From contig SDZP01000227.1 of assembly GCA_004144935.1 (NCBI GenBank), positions 1-5,773 of the forward strand: a DNA stretch of 5,773 bases, read 5' to 3'. The stretch is from Caulobacteraceae bacterium (GTDB lineage: Bacteria; Pseudomonadota; Alphaproteobacteria; Caulobacterales; Caulobacteraceae). Both the position numbers and the translations under genes were made by a program. Under the pieces are notes generated by a model, which ran no database searches, had not been told where the DNA came from, and worked only from the letters and a program-made list of their open reading frames with translations. Within the stretch, counting starts at the first letter, position 1, and each line of letters begins with the position of its first letter. This document shows, piece after piece, positions 1 to 4,897 of the stretch.

Positions 1-1
1 C

Positions 2-163
2 GACGCGGTCACCGACAGCACCTACCTGAAGCTGGACGTGAACGGCGACAAGAAGTCGGACTATGTGCTGCGGGTGAACGGCGATGTTTCCGGAACCACC
101 GATCCGGCGCACATCATCGCACCGGGCAGCCTCCTGGACGGCACGGGCGGCTGGATTCTCTAA
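2..163 (+). CDS. C-terminal end of a probable calcium-binding (RTX-like) secreted protein, 5' truncated by window
   Basis: An open frame enters from the left edge and stops at TAA 161-163, giving 53 visible residues. It contains LDVNGDKKSDYVLRVNG (about residues 11-27), an acidic Asp/Asn/Gly loop of DxNxD type followed by a beta-strand-like stretch. The protein ends in a short hydrophobic tail, GGWIL. Loops of the form D-x-N-G-D-x-x-x-D followed by a strand, close to a hydrophobic C-terminus, are common at the ends of RTX/haemolysin-type proteins exported by type I secretion, where the signal is C-terminal and uncleaved. That assignment is an inference from one short motif: no nonapeptide repeats are visible because the body of the gene lies outside the window. 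A strong terminator-like hairpin starts 32 bases after the stop, so this gene probably ends its transcript here. Another extracellular beta-rich protein would fit equally well. Confidence 0.6.
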   Translation, partial: DAVTDSTYLKLDVNGDKKSDYVLRVNGDVSGTTDPAHIIAPGSLLDGTGGWIL

Positions 164-195
164 ACCGGAATCCGACGGCTTTTTCAGACTTCCGG

Positions 196-228
196 CAGCC
201 GGCTCTGGTGAAACAGGGCCGGCTGTTT
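196..228 (+). terminator. Rho-independent terminator-like hairpin after the first gene
   Basis: Bases 196-207 pair with 214-225 over 12 positions (one G-U, the rest Watson-Crick) around a six-base GTGAAA loop, followed by TTT. The stem is strong but the T tract is short, so termination may be partial. It lies 19 bases before the Shine-Dalgarno of the next gene. It could therefore also act as a leader structure if transcription reads through from upstream. No convincing promoter fits between the hairpin and base 257. Confidence 0.6.
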
Positions 229-244
229 CATGTCTGGACGCGAA

Positions 245-250
245 GAGGAG
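245..250 (+). promoter_or_regulatory. Ribosome binding site deciding the ATG at 257
   Basis: GAGGAG stands six bases before ATG 257. The in-frame ATG at 230 lies in the tail of the hairpin at 196-228 and has no purine-rich SD in front of it, so 257 is the better start. A GANTC site (252-256) fills the spacer between SD and start codon. Confidence 0.75.
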
Positions 251-256
251 CGACTC

Positions 257-1144
257 ATGGCCGGCAGTCAGGACTTCGCCGTCGACCCCCGCAACGCGGC
301 CGCCAGGGTCTGGCTGAACGGCGCCCTTGTCGCCAAGGAAGACGCCAAGGTCTCCATCTTCGACGCCGGCTTCGTGGTCGGCGACGGGGTGTGGGAGGGG
401 CTGCGGCTCCACAGGGGCCGGCTGCTGTTCCTGGACACCCACCTGGACCGCCTGTTCGCCGGCGCGGCGGCGATCGGTCTCGACATCGGCATGGACCGGA
501 GCCAGGTGATCGCGGCGCTGAACCAACTGCTGGCCGCCAACGGGATGGAGGACGGGGTCCACCTGCGGCTGATGGTGACGCGCGGCCCGAAGTCGGCCGC
601 CAACCAGGATCCGCGCAACGCGCTGGGCACGCCCACGGTGGTCATCCTGGCCGAATGGAAGTCGCCCAGCCCGGCCATCGTCACCCAAGGGCTGAAGCTG
701 GCCAGCGTGTCGATCCGCTGCAGCCCGGCGGAGATGTTCGACATGCGGCTGAACTCCCACAGCCGCCTTAACCTGATCATCGCCCTGAACGAGGCCATCG
801 CGCTGGGCGCTGACGAGGGGATCATGCTCGACCCGCATGGCTTCGTTTCCAGCTGCAACGCCACCAACTTCTTCTGGGTGCGGGATGGCGAGGTGCGCAC
901 CTCGCGCGGCGACTACTGCTTCAACGGCGTGACGCGCGGCAATGTCATCCGGCTCTGCCGGGAGAACGGCATCCCGCTGGCGCTCGGCGACTTCCCGATC
1001 GAGGACTGCCGCGCGGCCGACGAGGCTTTCGTCACCGGCACCTTCGGCGGCCTGACGCCGGTGCGCGAGATCGACGGCGTCCCCTGCCGATCAGCCTGCC
1101 CGGACCCGTCACCAGCCGGCTGCGCGAACTGTACGAGGCCTTGA
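257..1144 (+). CDS. Class-IV aminotransferase-fold protein (branched-chain/D-amino-acid aminotransferase-like), frameshifted near its C-terminus
   Basis: The fold-type IV PLP aminotransferase pattern is clear. The N-terminal segment FDAGFVVGDGVWEGLR (residues 35-50) matches the family's D-x-G-F-x-x-G-D-G-V-x-E-G-x-R block. HLDRL follows at 62-66, with Arg65 at the usual phosphate-binding arginine. The late segment GADEGIMLDPHGFVSSCNATNFF (184-206) and TGTFGGLTPVREIDG (260-274) correspond to the cofactor and substrate loops. Two key residues look absent: by my manual alignment the Schiff-base lysine position is Arg164 (or Arg170, depending on gap placement), and the glutamate that normally binds the pyridine nitrogen is Ser199. 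From residue 277 the sequence loses all family resemblance and stops at TGA 1142-1144. One missing base in the C run 1081-1084 explains this; restored, the protein would be 303 residues. It probably forms an operon with the sulfotransferase-like gene. Class-IV fold membership is secure, but transaminase activity is doubtful. Confidence 0.8.
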   Translation: MAGSQDFAVDPRNAAARVWLNGALVAKEDAKVSIFDAGFVVGDGVWEGLRLHRGRLLFLDTHLDRLFAGAAAIGLDIGMDRSQVIAALNQLLAANGMEDGVHLRLMVTRGPKSAANQDPRNALGTPTVVILAEWKSPSPAIVTQGLKLASVSIRCSPAEMFDMRLNSHSRLNLIIALNEAIALGADEGIMLDPHGFVSSCNATNFFWVRDGEVRTSRGDYCFNGVTRGNVIRLCRENGIPLALGDFPIEDCRAADEAFVTGTFGGLTPVREIDGVPCRSACPDPSPAGCANCTRP

Positions 1145-1167
1145 AGGATGCCGAGGCCGTACGGTGA
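1084..1167 (+). other. Displaced C-terminal coding segment of the aminotransferase-like gene (-1 frame)
   Basis: Read from C1084, this stretch encodes LPISLPGPVTSRLRELYEAL followed by KDAEAVR and TGA 1165-1167. It has a strand, then PGPVT, then an amphipathic helix, as expected for the end of a class-IV aminotransferase. The upstream frame supplies EIDG just before it. Adding one C to the CCCC run at 1081-1084 joins the two frames seamlessly into EIDGVPLPISLPGPVTSRL. The restored stop codon would sit eight bases before ATG 1176 and overlap the alternative GTG 1164 as GTGA, a typical translational-coupling layout. The cause is either a homopolymer sequencing or assembly error or a real recent mutation. 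Confidence 0.8.
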
Positions 1168-1170
1168 GGG
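1166..1170 (+). promoter_or_regulatory. Ribosome binding site deciding the ATG at 1176
   Basis: GAGGG ends five bases before ATG 1176. The in-frame GTG at 1164, four codons earlier, has its nearest purine run (AAGGA, 1144-1148) 15 bases upstream, which is too distant. Also, the family-like sequence begins right after ATG 1176. Confidence 0.6.
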
Positions 1171-1175
1171 CGCCC

Positions 1176-1907
1176 ATGACCCTGCGCATCGCCATGTGGT
1201 CGGGACCGCGCAACATCTCCACGGCGATGATGCGCGCCTTCGAGAACCGCCCCGACACCGCCGTCGTCGACGAGCCCTTCTACGCCGCCTACCTCGCCGC
1301 CACAGGGCTGGACCATCCGATGCGGGACGAGGTGCTGGCGTCGCAGGCCACCGACTGGGCGATGGTCGGCGCCGAGATGGCGGGGGCGGGGCCGAGCGGC
1401 GCGGCGGTCTTCTACCAGAAGCACATGACCCATCACATGCTGCCGGGCGTCGACCTCGACTGGACGGCCGGCTGCGTCAACGCCTTCCTGATCCGAGACC
1501 CGGCGGCCGTGCTGGCCTCCTACGTGCGCAAACGCGGCGAGGTGACCCTGGCCGACATCGGGGTCGAGCGGCAGGGCGAGCTGTTCGACCGAGAATGCGA
1601 CCGGCTGGGCCGGGCCCCGCCCGTGGTCGAGGGCGCCGATGTGCTGGCCAACCCCCGGGCGACCCTGACCACCCTCTGCGCCGCCCTCGGCATCCCGTTC
1701 AGCGACCGCATGCTGGCCTGGCCGGCGGGGCGGCGGGACAGCGACGGCGTCTGGGCGCCGGCCTGGTATGATGCGGTGGAGCGCTCCACCGGCTTTGGTC
1801 CGCCATCGCCTGAGGCGGCGCCGGAATTGCCGGACGATCTGCGCCGCATCGCCGACCGGGCCCGGCCCCTGTACGAACGGCTGGCGGCGCACAAGCTTGT
1901 GGCCTGA
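1176..1907 (+). CDS. Sulfotransferase-like P-loop protein paired with the aminotransferase-like gene
   Basis: The 243-residue protein begins MTLRIAMWSGPRNISTAMMR. WSGPRNIST (residues 8-16), after a first beta strand, fits the 5'-phosphosulfate (PAPS) binding loop of sulfotransferases, with Asn in place of the usual Ser/Gly of PRSGST-type loops. VVDEPFYA (30-37) follows. FLIRDPAAVLASYVRK (104-119) matches the 3'-phosphate block, with Arg107 and Ser115 at the expected spacing. QKHMTHHM (81-88) offers histidines as possible active-site bases. No signal peptide or membrane span is seen, so it should be cytoplasmic. The gene starts eight bases after the restored stop of the aminotransferase-like gene, so the two are probably cotranscribed and coupled. 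From memory, plant 'branched-chain aminotransferase-like' proteins join comparable domains. The acceptor substrate is unknown, and the unusual loop leaves true sulfotransfer unproven; another nucleotide-binding role is possible. Confidence 0.75.
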   Translation: MTLRIAMWSGPRNISTAMMRAFENRPDTAVVDEPFYAAYLAATGLDHPMRDEVLASQATDWAMVGAEMAGAGPSGAAVFYQKHMTHHMLPGVDLDWTAGCVNAFLIRDPAAVLASYVRKRGEVTLADIGVERQGELFDRECDRLGRAPPVVEGADVLANPRATLTTLCAALGIPFSDRMLAWPAGRRDSDGVWAPAWYDAVERSTGFGPPSPEAAPELPDDLRRIADRARPLYERLAAHKLVA

Positions 1908-1919
1908 CGCGACGTCATG

Positions 1920-1949
1920 CCTTGGCGCCGGGGCGGGGGTGGGCCAAGG
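1920..1949 (+). terminator. Stem-loop between the sulfotransferase-like and P450 genes
   Basis: CCTTGGC (1920-1926) pairs perfectly with GCCAAGG (1943-1949) across a G-rich 16-base loop, 12 bases after the upstream stop. The tail TCTTCGG is poor in T, so intrinsic termination would be weak. It could be a 3' stabilising hairpin, a Rho-assisted terminator, or a barrier separating the two units. Confidence 0.4.
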
Positions 1950-1953
1950 TCTT

Positions 1954-1975
1954 CGGTAATCAACGATAATATACC
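1954..1975 (+). promoter_or_regulatory. AT-rich candidate promoter/operator for the P450 gene
   Basis: In an otherwise very GC-rich region, 1957-1974 is strongly AT-rich and contains GATAAT (1965-1970), a 5/6 match to a -10 box. Outer half-sites GGTA (1955-1958) and TACC (1972-1975) form a loose dyad. No good -35 box is seen at the usual distance. A promoter or regulator site is plausible from composition and position but not demonstrated. Confidence 0.35.
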
Positions 1976-1976
1976 A

Positions 1977-1981
1977 GGGAG
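1977..1981 (+). promoter_or_regulatory. Ribosome binding site deciding the GTG at 1989
   Basis: GGGAG (within AGGGAGAG, 1976-1983) lies seven bases before GTG 1989. The longer frame back to ATG 1917 would run through the hairpin at 1920-1949 and the AT-rich island, adding 24 low-complexity residues (MPWRRGGGG...) unlike a P450 N-terminus. GTG 1989 is therefore preferred. Confidence 0.75.
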
Positions 1982-1988
1982 AGACCCA

Positions 1989-3314
1989 GTGGAGCTGCTC
2001 AGCCAGACCGTCGTCGAGGCCCGTCCGGGGCCGGGCGCGCCGCTTGCCTATCCCACTCTGGACGGCATCGACCTGACCAACCCGATGAACTTCGCCCACG
2101 GCCAACCCTGGGCCGACTTCGCCCGCATGCGCGCGCAGGCGCCGGTGATGTGGCATGCCGAGCCGCGCGAAGGCCCCGGCTTCTGGGCGGTTACCCGCCA
2201 TGCCGACATCATGACCGTCAACGGCGATCCGGAGACCTTCTCCTCGCAGCGCGGCGGCATCCTGATGGCGGTCGGCAAGCCCGAGCAGCGCCACGCCCTG
2301 CTGTTCCGCGCGTCGATGGACGCCATGATCAACATGGACCAGCCCTGGCACCTGCAGCTGCGCCGCGAGCACATGCCCTATTTCACGCCGGGCTACCTGC
2401 GCGAGCTGGGGGTCAAGGTAAAGGCCGAGATCGGCCGGCTGCTGGACGGGATGGCCGGCCGCGGCGAGCTGGATTTCGTCGAGGCCTATGCCTCGCAGCT
2501 GCCGCTGTTCACCCTCTGCGAGATCCTCGGCGTGCCGCCGGAGGACCGGCCCAAGTTCCTGAAGTGGATGCACTACCTGGAACTGGCCCAGAACATGGCG
2601 ACCGAGCAGGCCAACCTGTCCGCCGGGCCGACCCTGGAGCTGATGCAGTTCATCCAGGACTTCAACACCAACGTCGAGGAGATGTTCGACTACGGCCGGC
2701 ACATGCTTCACAAGCGCCGCCTCGACCCCCAGCCGGACCTGATGAGCGCCATCGCCCGGGCCCAGCTGGAGGGTGATTTCCTGGCCGACGAGTACCTCGA
2801 CGGCAGCTGGCTGCTGATCGTCTTCGCCGGCAACGACACCACGCGCAACACCCTGTCCGGCTCGGTCAAGCTGGTCACCGAGCATCCCGAGCAGCGGGCG
2901 AAGCTGCTGGCCGACGAGGGCCTGCTGCCGGGCGCGGTCAATGAATTCATCCGGATGGTCAGCCCGGTCATCTACATGCGCCGCACGGCCACCCAGGACA
3001 CCGAGGTCGCCGGCCAGGCCATCCTCGAGGGGCAGAAGGTGATCATGTACTATGGCGCCGGCAACCGCGACGAGACCGTCTTCCCCGACGCCGACCGGCT
3101 CGACGTCACCCGCGCCAACGCCGACAAGCACATCGCCTTCGGCTACGGCCCGCACGTCTGCATCGGCAAGCGCGTCGCCCAGCTGCAGCTGGAGGAAACC
3201 TGGCGCCAGCTGCTGGCCCGCTATCCCGACATCCGCTGGACCGGCGACATCGACATCGCGCCGAATAACTTCGTGCACGCGATCCGGCGGCTCGGGGTGG
3301 CGTTCAGCGGCTAG
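1989..3314 (+). CDS. Cytochrome P450 monooxygenase (soluble bacterial type)
   Basis: This 441-residue protein is full length for a soluble bacterial P450, a haem-thiolate enzyme inserting one oxygen atom from O2 using electrons from a separate ferredoxin and reductase. All diagnostic motifs are present in order: HLQLRR in the C-helix (His121, Arg125, haem propionate contacts); AGNDTT in the I-helix (280-285, oxygen activation with Asp/Thr); ExxR as EFIR (Glu319, Arg322); and the haem loop FGYGPHVCIG with the axial thiolate at Cys391. There is no membrane anchor, so it should be cytosolic. The stretch MRRTATQDTEVAG (330-342) and NNFVHAIRRLGV near the end recall CYP153-like and related proteobacterial families that oxidise alkanes, terpenoids or acyl substrates, but I cannot assign a CYP family. 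No ferredoxin or reductase gene is in the window. The crotonase gene follows after 67 bases and may be cotranscribed. Confidence 0.95.
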   Translation: MELLSQTVVEARPGPGAPLAYPTLDGIDLTNPMNFAHGQPWADFARMRAQAPVMWHAEPREGPGFWAVTRHADIMTVNGDPETFSSQRGGILMAVGKPEQRHALLFRASMDAMINMDQPWHLQLRREHMPYFTPGYLRELGVKVKAEIGRLLDGMAGRGELDFVEAYASQLPLFTLCEILGVPPEDRPKFLKWMHYLELAQNMATEQANLSAGPTLELMQFIQDFNTNVEEMFDYGRHMLHKRRLDPQPDLMSAIARAQLEGDFLADEYLDGSWLLIVFAGNDTTRNTLSGSVKLVTEHPEQRAKLLADEGLLPGAVNEFIRMVSPVIYMRRTATQDTEVAGQAILEGQKVIMYYGAGNRDETVFPDADRLDVTRANADKHIAFGYGPHVCIGKRVAQLQLEETWRQLLARYPDIRWTGDIDIAPNNFVHAIRRLGVAFSG

Positions 3315-3366
3315 ATCACGGCTTGCCTTCCGTCAGGTCGGGGGCGTTTGATGCCGGAAAATCAAC

Positions 3367-3374
3367 AGAGGGAG
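3367..3374 (+). promoter_or_regulatory. Ribosome binding site for the GTG-started crotonase gene
   Basis: AGAGGGAG lies seven bases before GTG 3382. The next in-frame Met (residue 25) falls inside the conserved RPERMNAF block, so GTG is the only sensible start. The 67-base gap before it (3315-3381) holds only a weak TTGAT/ATCAA dyad (3348-3352 with 3361-3365) and no clear terminator, consistent with P450-crotonase cotranscription. Confidence 0.7.
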
Positions 3375-3381
3375 CCGCTCC

Positions 3382-4257
3382 GTGGCCTATGAGACCATCC
3401 AGTACGTCGTGGAAGACGGCATCGCGACGCTGACCCTGCATCGCCCCGAGCGGATGAACGCCTTCACCGCCCAGATGATGCTGGAGATGATCGCCTGCTT
3501 CGACGAGATCGACGCCGATGACGCGGTCAAGGCGGTGATCGTCACCGGGTCGGGCCGGGCCTTCTGCGCCGGGGCGGACCTGGGCAGCGGCGGCTCGACC
3601 TTCGACTACGCCTCGCGCAACGAGGACGCCCGCGAGAGCGGCAAGGTCGACGAGATCTACCGCGACGGCGGCGGTCGCCTGACCCTGCGCATCTACGAGT
3701 GCAAGAAGCCGGTTATCGCCGCCGTCAACGGCGCAGCCGTCGGCATCGGCGTGACCATGCAGCTGGCCATGGATATCCGTATGGCCTCGACCGAGGCCAA
3801 GTTCGGCTTCGTCTTCGCCCGCCGCGGCATCACCCCGGAAGCGGCCTCCAGCTGGTTCCTGCCGCGCCTGGTCGGCATGCAGCAGGCGCTGGAGTGGTGC
3901 TACACCGGCCGGGTGTTCCCGGCCCAGGAAGCCAAGGACGGCGGCCTGGTGCGCTCGCTGCACGCGCCGGAGGACCTGCTGCCGGCGGCTTGCGCCCTGG
4001 CCCGGGAGATCGTCGACAACACCGCTCCGGTGTCCATCGCCCTGACCCGCCAACTGCTGTGGCGCAATGTCGGCGCGCCGCACCCGATGGTCGCCCACCG
4101 CGCCGACAGCCGGGCCATCCAGTACCGGGGCGCACAGGGCGATGCCAAGGAAGGGGTGACCTCCTTCCTCGAAAAGCGGGCGCCCAACTACCCGAACAAA
4201 GTGTCGAGCGAACTGCCCGACATTTGGCCGGACTGGGAAGAACCCCAGTTCAAATAG
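3382..4257 (+). CDS. Crotonase-superfamily (enoyl-CoA hydratase/isomerase-like) protein
   Basis: The 291-residue protein has the crotonase fold signature. LHRPERMNAF (19-28) opens the family; SGRAFCAGADL (57-67) and NGAAVGIGV (116-124) supply the backbone NH groups of the oxyanion hole that polarises an acyl-CoA thioester. The two catalytic glutamates of classical enoyl-CoA hydratase (rat Glu144 and Glu164) appear replaced by Thr125 and Phe145. Instead Glu153 stands in GITPEAASSWFLPRLVG (149-165), near where PaaG-type isomerases have an Asp in a VPDSG motif. This favours an isomerase or another crotonase reaction over plain hydration. An insert after the first oxyanion loop (about 68-98) and an extended C-terminus ending WPDWEEPQFK are characteristic of this subgroup as I recall it. 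It follows the P450 closely, suggesting shared work on an oxygenated acyl-CoA; the substrate is unknown. Confidence 0.9.
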   Translation: MAYETIQYVVEDGIATLTLHRPERMNAFTAQMMLEMIACFDEIDADDAVKAVIVTGSGRAFCAGADLGSGGSTFDYASRNEDARESGKVDEIYRDGGGRLTLRIYECKKPVIAAVNGAAVGIGVTMQLAMDIRMASTEAKFGFVFARRGITPEAASSWFLPRLVGMQQALEWCYTGRVFPAQEAKDGGLVRSLHAPEDLLPAACALAREIVDNTAPVSIALTRQLLWRNVGAPHPMVAHRADSRAIQYRGAQGDAKEGVTSFLEKRAPNYPNKVSSELPDIWPDWEEPQFK

Positions 4258-4270
4258 GCAAGGTCAGGTA

Positions 4271-4292
4271 GAGCATTCGGGGAGCATTCGGG
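4271..4292 (+). repeat. Perfect 11-bp tandem duplication
   Basis: GAGCATTCGGG occurs twice back to back (4271-4281 and 4282-4292), starting 14 bases after the crotonase stop. It could be a replication-slippage duplication or paired half-sites on one face of the helix for a dimeric regulator. Confidence 0.85.
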
Positions 4293-4308
4293 CGCGATTT
4301 CCGTCGCG
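4293..4308 (+). repeat. Short inverted repeat directly after the tandem duplication
   Basis: CGCGA (4293-4297) pairs with TCGCG (4304-4308) around TTTCCG. With no T tail after the right arm it is a poor terminator. It is a small hairpin or dyad in the leader of the DoxX-like gene. Confidence 0.4.
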
Positions 4309-4347
4309 GAACCGTGACTCGTCAAAGTCAAAGACCGGGCGCAGACT

Positions 4348-4384
4348 TTCTCCCGTAGAGACCTCACAGAGTCTCACGGGAGAA
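4348..4384 (+). promoter_or_regulatory. SD-sequestering hairpin in the leader of the DoxX-like gene
   Basis: Bases 4348-4356 (T-TCTCCCGT) pair with 4376-4384 (ACGGGAGA-A) over nine perfect pairs. After a single bulged A4357, GAGAC (4358-4362) pairs with GTCTC (4371-4375), leaving an eight-base loop, CTCACAGA. The right arm contains GGGAG (4378-4382), the only good Shine-Dalgarno for ATG 4391, so the folded RNA would block ribosome binding. This is the architecture of RNA thermometers and other translation-gating leaders. There is no T tract after it, so it is unlikely to be a terminator. The pairing is seen directly; the regulatory role is inference. Confidence 0.6.
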
Positions 4385-4390
4385 TACGCC

Positions 4391-4897
4391 ATGATGGATC
4401 GCATGTTGAGCTGGTCGTTCGGCCTGGCGCTCGCCGGGCTGTTACTGGCCATGAGTTTTCAGAAGTTTTTCGGTCTGGATCCCAATCCCGTCTTTGGGCT
4501 GATCGCGGCCAGGTCTGGCATCGGCCTGTTCGAGCCCGGCCTGCGGTATGCCACCGCCGTGCTCGAGCTTGTCGCGGCCGGTCTGGTGCTCTGGCCTGCC
4601 ATGCGGCAGCGGGGCGCCATCCTGGGCCTGTGCGTGGCGCTGGGCGCCATCGCCTTCCATCTGTCGCCCTGGCTGGGCTGGCAGATTCCCAAGCCCGGCC
4701 CGCTGTCGCAGGCCCTGGCCCAGGGCCTGACGGCGGCGCAGATCGACGCCCTCAATCTGCCGACCGACAAGGGCGCCATGTTCCTGCTGGCGGTGGCCAT
4801 CGCGGCCCTGGCCGGGGTTAGCATCTTCATCGAGCGCAGCAACCTGTTCGCCCGCACCCACCCGGCCTCCAAGCCGGAGCGCGCGAGTTTCGCCTGA
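4391..4897 (+). CDS. DoxX-like four-helix integral membrane protein
   Basis: The 168-residue protein shows four hydrophobic segments, at about residues 6-23, 52-70, 75-94 and 128-147, and belongs in the inner membrane. Its organisation fits the DoxX/MauE-like group of small four-helix proteins: FQKFFG at the end of helix 1; an EP..R...A..EL pattern into helix 2 (Glu48, Glu59); and GAI..H (Gly85, His90) in helix 3. Between helices 3 and 4 is a hydrophilic stretch of about 30 residues. DoxX relatives have been linked to quinone or thiol redox systems, but no such partner is present here, so a biochemical role is not assigned. A second ATG at 4394 is possible; ATG 4391 is chosen because GGGAG (4378-4382) then has a spacing of eight. 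That SD is buried in a long hairpin, suggesting post-transcriptional control. The gene lies 133 bases from the crotonase and 86 from DUF2336, so it is probably its own unit. Confidence 0.75.
   Translation: MMDRMLSWSFGLALAGLLLAMSFQKFFGLDPNPVFGLIAARSGIGLFEPGLRYATAVLELVAAGLVLWPAMRQRGAILGLCVALGAIAFHLSPWLGWQIPKPGPLSQALAQGLTAAQIDALNLPTDKGAMFLLAVAIAALAGVSIFIERSNLFARTHPASKPERASFA

Noticed and set aside
230..256. ATG at 230 as start of the aminotransferase-like gene, adding nine residues.
   Set aside because: It lies in the tail of the hairpin at 196-228 and lacks an SD; GAGGAG 245-250 points to ATG 257.
84..317. A 77-residue plus-strand frame across the first intergenic region.
   Set aside because: It overlaps the end of the upstream gene and the hairpin, has no SD, and its Ser/Pro/Arg-rich translation is typical of off-frame GC-rich DNA.
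1917..1988. ATG at 1917 as start of the P450.
   Set aside because: The added residues are low complexity and span a hairpin plus an AT-rich promoter-like island; a good SD serves GTG 1989.
1032..3278. A 748-residue open frame on the minus strand opposite the sulfotransferase-like and P450 genes.
   Set aside because: It is a shadow of high-GC codon use opposite genes with unmistakable motifs. Its translation is Val/Gly/Asp/His-rich without any domain pattern, and it overlaps the P450 completely.
3348..3365. TTGAT/ATCAA dyad between the P450 and crotonase as a terminator.
   Set aside because: It has five weak pairs and no T tract, too little to end transcription.
4308..4332. GGAACC at 4308-4313 as the -35 of an EcfG/ECF-type stress promoter for the DoxX-like gene.
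   Set aside because: No CGTT -10 box occurs 16-17 bases downstream (CAAA is found at 4329-4332). The only near match is GTC at an unsuitably short spacing of 14.
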